A model generated the notes under the pieces. The model searched no databases. It had not been told where the DNA came from and saw only the letters and a list, made by a program, of their open reading frames with translations. Positions 43,103 to 51,614 of a DNA stretch of 64,000 nucleotides are shown piece by piece. This DNA comes from an uncultured Clostridia bacterium (GTDB lineage Bacteria; Bacillota; Clostridia; Saccharofermentanales; Saccharofermentanaceae): contig CAMYXF010000005.1 in NCBI GenBank assembly GCA_947303185.1, positions 62,001 through 126,000 on the forward strand, given 5' to 3'. Positions within the stretch are counted from its first letter, which is position 1, and each line of letters starts with the position of its first letter. A program made the translations under genes and the position numbers.

Positions 43103-45825
43103 GAGGCATGTTAAGGTATCTTTTTAAACCTGCCAGCAATGATCGCGAAGCAATCAAATCTGCCTATTACGAATCAGTAGGACCTACACAGGTCACGATG
43201 GTTCTCGCATTCCTCGCGGGTGCGATCTTCCTTGCGCTGACATTCATTTATCCGCCTTACTTTGGCGGAACGACAGTCCTTTATCACCAGATATGTTATG
43301 TCTGGGTTCTTGCCATCGCGATCATCTGGATGATTGGCAGCAAATATGCCATGAAAGATTACTCATCGAGATTCCACATCGTATTTGCCCTGAATCACTT
43401 CCTGGGTATATCACTTCACCTCTGGGTAATCTCTCTTGTAATCGTTAACTCACTCGCAAGAGGCACATGCGACACCACGCTCTTCATGACGGTTGCGCTC
43501 GTTGTTCCTCTGTGCGTTTACTTCACTCCGATCGTTTACTTCATCTTCGCCATTCTCTCGAATGCCGGCATGGCTTTATTCCTGTACTACATGGTAAGCA
43601 TGGGTTCGATCGAGCCTAACGAACTTGCAAACTTCACGATCTTCTCCGTATTCCAGATCGTAATGGGCGTCATCATGTCCTACACCAGATACAGACTCAA
43701 TGAGCAGCTCGTTACCGCTGAAAAACAGCGTCAGGAGATCGAGATGCTCAACAAGTCCCAGAACAGCTTCTTCTCCAACATGAGCCATGAGATCAGAACT
43801 CCGATCAACACGATCATTGGTCTCAACGAGATGATCTTAAGAGAAGACGTCAGCGAAGAAGTTATCGAAGATGCGGTTAACATCAAGGCAGCAGGTAAGC
43901 TCCTCCTTAACCTCATCAATGACATCCTCGACATGAGTAAGTTCCAGTCAGGAAGCATGCAGCTCCTCATCGAGCCTTACCACACAGGCGACATGCTCTC
44001 CGATATCGTCGGCATGCTCTGGATCAGGGCAAAGGATAAGAAGCTAGACTTCAACGTCGACGTATCTCCTGACATCCCTGCAGAGCTCATCGGCGACGAA
44101 GTAAGAATCAAGCAGGTACTCATCAACGTAATCAACAACGCGATCAAGTACACCAAGGAAGGCTCCGTCTCCCTCACCGTCCAGTGCGAGATGAAGGAAG
44201 ACAAGACCTGCAAGATGATCTACATGGTCTCCGACACCGGTATCGGCATCAAGTCTGAAGACATCCCTTACCTGTTCTCCGCATTCAAGCGTGTCGATGA
44301 GACAGCCACCAAACACATTGAAGGAACGGGCCTCGGCCTTTCCATCGTTAAGCAGCTTGTAGACATCATGGGCGGTAAGATCACCGTTAACAGCGTCTAT
44401 AAGAAGGGCTCCACATTCATAATCGAGATCCCCCAGAGGATCGAGCGTGAAGGTTCCGTCGGCAAGTACGACTTCGCCAAGGCAGGAAGCACCGGACGCA
44501 AGAAGGAATACCTGCCGAAGTTCGAAGCACCCCAGGCGCGTATCCTCGTCGTTGACGATAACGAAGCTAACCTCATGGTTGTAAGCAAACTCCTGCGCGA
44601 CACCAAGGTCCGCATCGATACTGCAACGAGCGGCGCCGACGCATTGAGAAAGACTCTCAACATCAAGTACGACGTAATCTTCATGGACCACCTCATGCCT
44701 GAGATGGACGGTATCGAGTGCAGAAGACAGATCAAGGACCAGACCGGCGGACGCTGCCGTGATACTGCGATCGTCATCCTCACCGCTAATGCCGATGAAG
44801 AGAACAGAGCACTCTACGCACGTGAGAACTTCGACGGCTACCTCGCAAAGCCAGTAAGCGGCGACGCTCTCGAAAACGAACTCTACAACCATCTCCCTAA
44901 GGAGATCGTCAAGATCACCGGCAACAGATCCGAGATCGCCCAGGAATCCATCTCCTGGATGAACGGCGCCAAGAAGCGTAAGAGTATCGTAATCACGACA
45001 GAATCAGTCGCTGACCTCTCACCTGAGATCATCGCCAAGTACCAGATCCCTGTCCTCCCTCACAAGGTCCGTACCGAAGAAGGTCTCTTCAAGGACGGTC
45101 AGGAGATCGAGACACAGGGTATCCTCAAATACATGGAAAATCCGGACCACCAGGTTCTCCCGATGGGTCCTTCCGTAAGAGAAGTCGAGGAATTCTTCTC
45201 CAAGCAGCTGACATATGCAAACAACGTCATCCACATCTCGATCTCAAGCAAGATCGAGCACAGCGGATACCAGCCTGCGCTTGAAGCGTCCAAGTCTTTC
45301 GACAACGTTTTCGTAATCGACTCAGCCCACCTCTCAAGCGGCCAGGGTCTCATGGCTCTCATGGCTTGCAGAATGGCTGAAGCAGGACTTACTGCAGAGC
45401 AGATCGTAAAAGAACTCGAAGGCGTAAAGAAGAAAATCCACACGAGCTTCATCGTTGATAACCTTGACTTCCTCGCACGTGCAGGCCAGGTCGGAAACGG
45501 AACGGCCAACATCGTCAAATCCGTCATGGGCCGCCCGGTTCTCAAACTCCGCAAAGGCAAGATGGGTGTCGGCATGACCTACTTCGGCTCAAGAGAATCG
45601 TCCTGGAAAGCATACATCAGCTCCATCCTCGCACACGGAACCAACATCGACACGAGAGTTCTCTTCGTAACCTACGTAGGCATCTCCAAGCGCGATACGG
45701 ACTGGATCCGCGAGCAGATCGAAAAGCACATGCATTTCGATGAGATCTACTTCAAGCAGGCATCGCCTGCCATCGCCGTTAACTCCGGCCCGGGCACATT
45801 CGGACTGCTGTACATCGAGAAATAA
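43099..45825 (+). CDS. Hybrid histidine kinase-receiver fused to a C-terminal DegV fatty-acid-binding domain
   Basis: A 908-residue protein. About six membrane segments occupy residues 32-195, then a kinase core with NMSHEIRTPINTI (H230), NNAIKYT, DTGIGI and GTGLGLSIV, and a receiver at 480-600 (VVDDNEAN, D530). From residue 628 to the end is a full-length DegV domain: ITTESVADLS, then ISISSKIEHSGYQPALEAS, VIDSAHLSSGQG and VDNLDFLARAGQVG. DegV/FakB proteins bind a fatty acid. The frame is continuous with no stop or frameshift at the join. The fusion suggests a kinase output or input tied to fatty-acid status. It is the last gene of a three-gene operon. Confidence 0.92.
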   Translation: MRGMLRYLFKPASNDREAIKSAYYESVGPTQVTMVLAFLAGAIFLALTFIYPPYFGGTTVLYHQICYVWVLAIAIIWMIGSKYAMKDYSSRFHIVFALNHFLGISLHLWVISLVIVNSLARGTCDTTLFMTVALVVPLCVYFTPIVYFIFAILSNAGMALFLYYMVSMGSIEPNELANFTIFSVFQIVMGVIMSYTRYRLNEQLVTAEKQRQEIEMLNKSQNSFFSNMSHEIRTPINTIIGLNEMILREDVSEEVIEDAVNIKAAGKLLLNLINDILDMSKFQSGSMQLLIEPYHTGDMLSDIVGMLWIRAKDKKLDFNVDVSPDIPAELIGDEVRIKQVLINVINNAIKYTKEGSVSLTVQCEMKEDKTCKMIYMVSDTGIGIKSEDIPYLFSAFKRVDETATKHIEGTGLGLSIVKQLVDIMGGKITVNSVYKKGSTFIIEIPQRIEREGSVGKYDFAKAGSTGRKKEYLPKFEAPQARILVVDDNEANLMVVSKLLRDTKVRIDTATSGADALRKTLNIKYDVIFMDHLMPEMDGIECRRQIKDQTGGRCRDTAIVILTANADEENRALYARENFDGYLAKPVSGDALENELYNHLPKEIVKITGNRSEIAQESISWMNGAKKRKSIVITTESVADLSPEIIAKYQIPVLPHKVRTEEGLFKDGQEIETQGILKYMENPDHQVLPMGPSVREVEEFFSKQLTYANNVIHISISSKIEHSGYQPALEASKSFDNVFVIDSAHLSSGQGLMALMACRMAEAGLTAEQIVKELEGVKKKIHTSFIVDNLDFLARAGQVGNGTANIVKSVMGRPVLKLRKGKMGVGMTYFGSRESSWKAYISSILAHGTNIDTRVLFVTYVGISKRDTDWIREQIEKHMHFDEIYFKQASPAIAVNSGPGTFGLLYIEK

Positions 45826-45832
45826 TTGCGGA

Positions 45833-45859
45833 GGCTGGCTCACTCGGGTCAGCCTTTTT
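45833..45859 (+). terminator. Terminator after the kinase-DegV gene
   Basis: GGCTG (45833-45837) pairs with CAGCC (45850-45854) and is followed by TTTTT. The stem is short. The T-run is also the start of the first hairpin of array B. Confidence 0.6.
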
Positions 45860-46170
45860 ACTTACTGAAAATGAGTTTTTAGATTTCAGCAAGTAAAAAA
45901 TGCTCTTTACGGGCCATACATTTCAAGTATTTACTTGCTGGATTTCAGTTTTCCTTTTTCAGCAAGTAAAAGTTACATGTTTCACTCTCAGATTTTCAAT
46001 TATTTACTTCCTGAAAAATCAATTTCAAGTTTCAGGAAGTAATTCTTGTTATCTTGAGTGAATATATGCTCGGTTTTTACTTGCTGAAATCAAGTTTTTG
46101 AATCTCAGTAAGTAATGCTATTCAGATTTACGTACCTAAGAAAACATTTCTTCAAATAGGTACGTAAATC
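45855..46170. repeat. Tandem array of five hairpins with changing but paired arms (array B)
   Basis: Five inverted repeats follow one another. H1 45855-45899: TTTTTACTTACTGAAA with its complement, one mismatch. H2 45930-45970: TTTACTTGCTG, perfect. H3 46004-46042: TTACTTCCTGAAA, perfect 13 bp. H4 46077-46115: TTACTTGCTGA, one G-T pair. H5 46125-46170: GATTTACGTACCTA, perfect 14 bp. Loops are 13-19 bases and mostly T-rich. Arm changes are compensated on the other side (G-C in H2, C-G in H3, a different sequence in H5). The array fills the gap between two convergent genes, each with its own terminator. Confidence 0.85.
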
Positions 46171-46188
46171 CCTACCGCACCTCGAAAA

Positions 46189-46220
46189 AAGGAATGCCTC
46201 AGCATCCTGAGACATTCCTT
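46189..46220 (-). terminator. Terminator of the rubrerythrin fusion gene
   Basis: On the minus strand AAGGAATGTCTCAG pairs with CTGAGGCATTCCTT with one mismatch around a short loop, followed by TTTTTTCG. It starts about 29 bases after the stop codon. Confidence 0.82.
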
Positions 46221-46248
46221 ATCAACTCTAACTAATTAAGATCAGGTA

Positions 46249-47463
46249 TTAGTAGTTCTCAGCGTTAACTTCGAAGTAAGCCTGAGGATGAGCGCAAACG
46301 GGGCACATCTCGGGAGCCTTCTCGCCAACTACGATGTGACCGCAGTTTCTGCACTCCCAAACCTTAACTTCGCTCTTCTTGAATACTTCCTGAGCCTCAA
46401 CGTTCTTAAGGAGAGCTCTGTATCTCTCTTCGTGATGCTTCTCGATAGCGCCGACCATTCTGAACTTAGCTGCGAGTGCCGGGAAGCCCTCTTCTTCAGC
46501 TGTCTTAGCGAAGCCTTCGTACATGTCTGTCCACTCGAAGTTCTCGCCGTCAGCAGCTGCTGCGAGGTTCTCTGCTGTTGTGCCGATGCCCTCGAGCTCC
46601 TTGAACCACATCTTAGCGTGCTCTTTCTCGTTATCAGCTGTCTTGAGGAAGAGAGCTGCGATCTGCTCGTAGCCTTCCTTCTTAGCCTTGGATGCGAAAT
46701 AGGTGTACTTATTTCTTGCCTGGGACTCGCCTGCGAATGCTGCCTGAAGGTTCTTCTCTGTCTGTGTGCCTGCGTACTTGCTCATTTTTGATTCCTCCTG
46801 TGTATTGGTAATTTTTGTTTCTTTCACTGATTCTTTGGCGGGTGTGTCGCCTGTGGGGATGAAATAGCTTGCGTCATGCTTGCACCACGGGCAGATAAAA
46901 TCCGAAGGTAATTCGTCGCCTTCGTAGATGTATCCGCAGACGGTACAGATAAAGCCTTTCTTTGCCGGCGCTGAAGCATTGTCCTGGCCGGGTTTCTTCT
47001 TGATGTATTTCTGGTAGAACGCATAAGTGACTGAAGGATCGTCTGATAAGACTTCACCGTCCGTAACGTCTGCCAGGAACAGTGTATGGGTACCCAGGTC
47101 AGTCTCGCTTACCACCTTAGCCGAGATAAAAGCATTCGTCTCATTCGTAATGTATGCGATGCCGTTGGCAGAACGCTTGAAATCGATTGCTTCCATCTTG
47201 TCGATGTCCTTGCCGCTCTGGAATCCGAAGTGCTTGTAGGTCTCAAACTTCGAACCTTCGGTCAGGATCGAGACATTGAACTCGCCGGTCTTATGGATCA
47301 TGTCATGCGTGAAATTCAGCTTGTTGACCGCAACACAAATTCTGTTCGGTTCGGTCGTAACCTGCGATACCGTGTTAACGATACAGCCGTTATCCTTGGC
47401 GCCGTCTTTTGCCGTCAGAACAAAGAGTCCGTAAGTCAGGTTGTACATGGCTTTGCCGTTCAT
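46249..47463 (-). CDS. Flavin reductase-rubredoxin-rubrerythrin fusion protein
   Basis: A 404-residue three-part redox protein. Residues 1-160 are an FMN-binding split-barrel flavin reductase ([32 protein letters not shown]). Residues about 170-215 are a rubredoxin ([21 protein letters not shown]). Residues 227-404 are rubrerythrin: a diiron four-helix part ([47 protein letters not shown]) and a terminal rubredoxin-like [16 protein letters not shown]. Together they could carry electrons from NAD(P)H to peroxide. The start at 47,463 is set by AGGGGGA. An internal start may also give rubrerythrin alone. Confidence 0.92.
   Translation of the reverse strand: MNGKAMYNLTYGLFVLTAKDGAKDNGCIVNTVSQVTTEPNRICVAVNKLNFTHDMIHKTGEFNVSILTEGSKFETYKHFGFQSGKDIDKMEAIDFKRSANGIAYITNETNAFISAKVVSETDLGTHTLFLADVTDGEVLSDDPSVTYAFYQKYIKKKPGQDNASAPAKKGFICTVCGYIYEGDELPSDFICPWCKHDASYFIPTGDTPAKESVKETKITNTQEESKMSKYAGTQTEKNLQAAFAGESQARNKYTYFASKAKKEGYEQIAALFLKTADNEKEHAKMWFKELEGIGTTAENLAAAADGENFEWTDMYEGFAKTAEEEGFPALAAKFRMVGAIEKHHEERYRALLKNVEAQEVFKKSEVKVWECRNCGHIVVGEKAPEMCPVCAHPQAYFEVNAENY
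46783..46799 (-). promoter_or_regulatory. Internal ribosome binding site and ATG at the rubrerythrin boundary
   Basis: Inside the fusion gene the minus strand reads AGGAGGA (46793-46799), seven bases, then ATG (46783-46785), followed by [12 protein letters not shown], the usual N-terminus of a rubrerythrin. Translation from here would give a 178-residue protein, the normal rubrerythrin length. The site looks like the start signal of a once-separate gene. Confidence 0.7.
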
Positions 47464-47633
47464 AGCTATCCCCCTTTCTTCTGATGAAAGTGCCCCTCGT
47501 GGAGACATAAACATATTATAGAGTAATCAGGTTGGTTTTTGGGTGAATAATAAATGAATTTTGACTATCTTTGTCTCAGGGCAGAAGCGTTTGCTTGCGG
47601 TTATATCAGAATGTTTTTATAATTGAGGCGATT

Positions 47634-50261
47634 ATGTCTTTTCTTGATTATTTATTTTGTTTATTTATTGAACCTTTAAAGCTTCTTTTCGAAGTTGTGT
47701 TCTTCTATGCCTATAAATTTACCGGCAACGTCGGTATTTCAATCGTGGTTATAAGCCTTGTAATCAACATTCTCGTCCTGCCGCTCTATAAGCGCGCCGA
47801 CAAGCTCGAGAAGGAGCAGCTCGAAAAGAAGAAGAGCATGAAGCCCTGGGTCGACAAGATCAAGGCAGCTTTCAAGGGTGACGAGCGCGTCATGATGCTC
47901 CAGGCTTACTACCGCGAAAACAATTACAAGACGACTGCCGTTTTCAAGGAATCCGTATCACTCTTTTTGCAGATACCGTTCTTCATGGCAGCCTACAGCT
48001 TCCTGTCAGAGTTAAAGGTCCTTCAGGGCGTATCCTTAGGTCCCATCAAAGATCTCGGTGCTCCCGATGCGCTTATCACGATCGGTGCTGTCAGCATCAA
48101 CGTCCTCCCTATCCTCATGACCCTGATCAACATCGTTGCAGGCTTCATCTACACGGAAAAGGGAATGGTAAAAGAAAAGATCAAGCTTGTCGCGATCGCT
48201 CTCGTATTCCTCGTGCTGCTCTACACCTCACCTTCAGGACTTGTCTTCTACTGGACACTCAATAACGTGTTCTCACTCGGAAAGAACATTGTTACAAAGC
48301 TCTCAAAACCAAGGCCTGAAGCCAATCTCAAGAAAGAAGTTCTTGGCCTGGACAAAAAGGGTTTTGCAGTAGTAATGATCTCCTGTGCGGTGCTTACAGT
48401 GCTTACCGGAGTCATGATTCCCTCCGACGTCATCGCCGAGAATCCGACCGAGCTCATCAAGCCCTTCGGCGTAAATCCCTGCAACCCCGTTCTTTATATC
48501 CTGAGCAGCGGACTTACCGCAGCAGGAACGTTCATGATCTGGGTTCCGCTTTTCATCACGCTCACAAAGAATAAGTTCACCAAATATCTTGAAGGCATAA
48601 TGCCGGGCCTTGCAGTCGTAAGCATCGTAAACTATGTAGTCTTCAACAAGAACTTCGGCAACCTTTCAAAGAAACTCATCTATGAATACAACATGCGTTT
48701 CGAGCTCAAGGACATCGCTTTGAACCTCCTTGCAGATATCGCAGTGCTTGCAATCGTTGCATGGCTGTTCATCAGGATCAAGAAGTATAAGAAGCTCATC
48801 ATGAGCGTCGCTCTTGCAGGCGTAATTGCCATCTCGAGCATCAATGTTTTCATGAGCCTTGCCATGACCACGGGACATAACTACAGCTACGGCAACACCG
48901 CTGAAGAAGTCGCCATCCCCATGACCAAGACCGGCAAGAACGTTGTGGTCATCATGCTCGACCGTATGGTCAGCGGCTATGTTCCCTACATCATGAACGA
49001 GCGTCCTGAACTCAAGGAACAGTTCGACGGCTTCACTTACTACCCCAATACGATATCTCTCGGCCACAGCACGAATAACGGTGCTCCTGCCCTTTTCGGC
49101 GGATACGACTATTCACCGGCCAACATGAACAAGAGACCTGAAACGCTCCTTGTAGACAAGCATAACGAAGCGCTTAAGGTGCTCCCTACCATTTTCGCTG
49201 ATAACGGATGGAAAGTATCGGTGGGCGACCCGCCGTATGCAAATTACGAGTGGCTCTCCGATGTTAGCATCTACGACGACAACGAAAAGATCAACGCATT
49301 CAACATGACAGGCGTCCTGGCATACGACGATCCGGTCCTTTTGGAACTCGGTGAAGAGTACGACCTCCGCCTTAACCGTAACCTCTTCTGCTACGGCCTC
49401 ATGAAGACTCTGCCTTATCTCCTGCAGCCTGTCGTATATACCAACGGAACATACGATAACCTCGACCTTTATACCTACGGCAGCGGCAACATCTCTGTCA
49501 TTTCAGATCCCGCGCACACGCAGGTAGGTCTTGATGAAGGCTATCTCGGATCAAGACTCGTTCTCGAATCTTTGGACGACATCGTCTATGTCGATGACAG
49601 TGCCGAGAACTGCTTCTTCATGTTCGCAAACAACACCACGCACGACATCACGCTCCTTTCAGAGCCTTCTTATGAAGCTTCAGTCGTAGTCGATAACACC
49701 CAGTACGACGCGGAGCACGCTGACCGCTTTACAGTTGACGGACGCACCGCTCACATGGAAGATTACCTTTCATATGCACACTATCAGTGCGCAATGTCCG
49801 CATGCATAATTCTCGGCCAGTGGTTCGACTACTTAAGAGCCAATGACCTTTACGACAACACGAGGATCATCATCGTTGCTGACCACGGTTATTCATTCGG
49901 CAATTTTGACGACCTCCTCCTGACAGATCTCGGATACGACGGAGAGCAGCTCAATCCTGCTCTTCTGGTAAAAGATTTTGACGCTACAGGCTTTACCGTA
50001 AGCTATGATTTCATGACCAATGCCGACACACCGTCGCTTGCGCTCCAGGGCATCGTGGATTCACCGGTAAATCCTTTTACGGGCAACCCCATAGACATGA
50101 GTCCCAAGGAACAGGACCTCTATATCTACGTATCGGGAAGCGGCAGCGTACTTGAGAATAACGGCACACAGTTTGTTGAAGCAGACCGCCGTTGGTATAC
50201 TGTTCACGATAATATTTTCGATAAAGATAACTGGTCAATGATTCCCGGGGATCCTACCTGA
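47634..50261 (+). CDS. YidC/Oxa1 insertase domain fused to a membrane sulfatase (LtaS-like) domain
   Basis: An 875-residue protein. Residues 1-225 are a YidC/Oxa1 domain (GNVGISIVVISLVINILVLP, FLQIPFFMAAYSFL, TSPSGLVFYWTLNNVFSL). Residues 240-410 add about five more membrane segments. Residues 434-875 are an alkaline-phosphatase/sulfatase-fold domain outside the membrane, with VVVIMLDRMVSGY (metal aspartate), LGHSTNNGAPALFGG (nucleophile region) and IIIVADHGYSFG (D-H pair). It may add or remove phospho-groups on a surface polymer, with the YidC part helping placement. The start is set by GAGGCG before the ATG. The CDP-glycerol transferase gene follows by 19 bases. Confidence 0.85.
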   Translation: MSFLDYLFCLFIEPLKLLFEVVFFYAYKFTGNVGISIVVISLVINILVLPLYKRADKLEKEQLEKKKSMKPWVDKIKAAFKGDERVMMLQAYYRENNYKTTAVFKESVSLFLQIPFFMAAYSFLSELKVLQGVSLGPIKDLGAPDALITIGAVSINVLPILMTLINIVAGFIYTEKGMVKEKIKLVAIALVFLVLLYTSPSGLVFYWTLNNVFSLGKNIVTKLSKPRPEANLKKEVLGLDKKGFAVVMISCAVLTVLTGVMIPSDVIAENPTELIKPFGVNPCNPVLYILSSGLTAAGTFMIWVPLFITLTKNKFTKYLEGIMPGLAVVSIVNYVVFNKNFGNLSKKLIYEYNMRFELKDIALNLLADIAVLAIVAWLFIRIKKYKKLIMSVALAGVIAISSINVFMSLAMTTGHNYSYGNTAEEVAIPMTKTGKNVVVIMLDRMVSGYVPYIMNERPELKEQFDGFTYYPNTISLGHSTNNGAPALFGGYDYSPANMNKRPETLLVDKHNEALKVLPTIFADNGWKVSVGDPPYANYEWLSDVSIYDDNEKINAFNMTGVLAYDDPVLLELGEEYDLRLNRNLFCYGLMKTLPYLLQPVVYTNGTYDNLDLYTYGSGNISVISDPAHTQVGLDEGYLGSRLVLESLDDIVYVDDSAENCFFMFANNTTHDITLLSEPSYEASVVVDNTQYDAEHADRFTVDGRTAHMEDYLSYAHYQCAMSACIILGQWFDYLRANDLYDNTRIIIVADHGYSFGNFDDLLLTDLGYDGEQLNPALLVKDFDATGFTVSYDFMTNADTPSLALQGIVDSPVNPFTGNPIDMSPKEQDLYIYVSGSGSVLENNGTQFVEADRRWYTVHDNIFDKDNWSMIPGDPT

Positions 50262-50280
50262 GGCATGAAGGAGAATTTTT

Positions 50281-51600
50281 ATGTTGGATAAACTTTTGTA
50301 TATCGACCCCGGCACGGGAAGCATGCTCTTCTCGATCATCATCGGTATTGCAGGCGTGCTTATCTTTGCAGGCCATGCCCTCATCATCAAGCTCAAGTTC
50401 TTCTTCCTCGGCGGAAGGGGTAAGAATACCGAAGGCGACCGCCTTCCCATCTGTGTTTTCTCTGAAGGCAAGAGATACTGGAACGTCTTTAAGCCCGTTT
50501 TGGATGAGTTCGAAAAGCGCGGCAAGGACATCCACTATCTGACGGCAAGCCCTGACGATCCGGCCCTTAAGGCAGACTACAAGCACGTTCATTCTGAATT
50601 CATCGGCGAAGGCAACAAGGGTATCTCCAAGATGAACTTCATCAAGGCAGACATCGTCCTCTCCACCACACCGAGCCTCGACGTCTTCCAGTGGAAGAGA
50701 TCCAAGGGCGCAACTTACTATGTCCACATCCCCCACATGCCGAACGACATCACGACATATAAGATGTTCGGCCTTGATTTCTATGACGCAGTACTCGTAT
50801 CAGGAACATACCAGAAAGACGAGATCAGAAGACTCGAATCCATGCGTAAGATTCCTGAGAAAGAAGTCGTACTTACAGGTATCCCCTATCTTGATAAGAT
50901 GAAGGAGCGCCTCGACAACGCTAAAACAGCCGACAAAGCAGACAAAGAGAAGACCATCCTTCTCGCACCTTCATGGGGCAACAACGGTATTCTCACGGCT
51001 TACGGAGCTTCATTTATCGAGAACCTCATCAAGACAGGATACAAGGTCATAATCAGACCCCACCCCCAGTCTTTCACATCCGAGAAAGACCTCATCGACG
51101 GCCTCATGAAGCAGTTCCCCGAATCAGACAAACTCAAGTGGAACCGCGATTCTGATAACTTCGACGTACTTAACGAAGCTGATATCCTGATCTCAGATTT
51201 CTCCGGCGTTATCTTCGATTTCTCGCTCGTATTCAACAAGCCTATTATCTACACAGAGCCTTCCAACGACTGGTCACAGTATGACTGTGCATGGGATACT
51301 GAAGAGCTCTGGACATATACGATCCTTCCCAAGATCGGAAGAAAGCTTACGCCCGGTAACTTCGAGAACATCGACAAGCTCGTAGAAGACTGCATCAGCG
51401 GCTCAGACGCAAAAGAACTTGCAAAGGGCAGAGACCTTGCGCGTGAACAGACATGGTGCAACATCGGCAAGGGTGCAGAGAAAACAGCCGATTATCTCAT
51501 CGCTAAACACGAAGAGATCGTTCGCAAGGAAAAAGAGAAGGCTGAAGCTTCTAAGCCTGCAAACACAAGAAGAAAGAGCACAAAAAAGCTTTTCGCTTAA
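50281..51600 (+). CDS. CDP-glycerol glycerophosphotransferase family protein (TagB/TagF-like)
   Basis: A 439-residue protein. An N-terminal hydrophobic helix (residues 14-40) is followed by a GT-B-like glyphos_transf domain: YYVHIPHMPND near residue 147, VLTGIPYLDKM near 201, LLAPSWGNNG near 230, IIRPHPQS near 259, and ADILISDFSGVIFDFSL near 304. TagB/TagF enzymes move glycerol phosphate from CDP-glycerol onto wall or lipid-linked polymers. Pairing with the YidC-sulfatase gene suggests a shared teichoic-acid-like product. The tail is rich in lysine and arginine. An AAGGAGA site precedes the ATG. Confidence 0.87.
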   Translation: MLDKLLYIDPGTGSMLFSIIIGIAGVLIFAGHALIIKLKFFFLGGRGKNTEGDRLPICVFSEGKRYWNVFKPVLDEFEKRGKDIHYLTASPDDPALKADYKHVHSEFIGEGNKGISKMNFIKADIVLSTTPSLDVFQWKRSKGATYYVHIPHMPNDITTYKMFGLDFYDAVLVSGTYQKDEIRRLESMRKIPEKEVVLTGIPYLDKMKERLDNAKTADKADKEKTILLAPSWGNNGILTAYGASFIENLIKTGYKVIIRPHPQSFTSEKDLIDGLMKQFPESDKLKWNRDSDNFDVLNEADILISDFSGVIFDFSLVFNKPIIYTEPSNDWSQYDCAWDTEELWTYTILPKIGRKLTPGNFENIDKLVEDCISGSDAKELAKGRDLAREQTWCNIGKGAEKTADYLIAKHEEIVRKEKEKAEASKPANTRRKSTKKLFA

Positions 51601-51614
51601 AGCGCTTAATTTCC

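Noticed and set aside
43099..45825. The kinase-DegV join as a sequencing error or two genes
   Set aside because: The frame is open throughout, no strong ribosome binding site plus ATG was seen at the DegV boundary, and both parts are complete.
45855..46170. CRISPR array
   Set aside because: There are no identical direct repeats with unique spacers of constant length; the units are inverted repeats with varying arms, and no cas gene is in the window.
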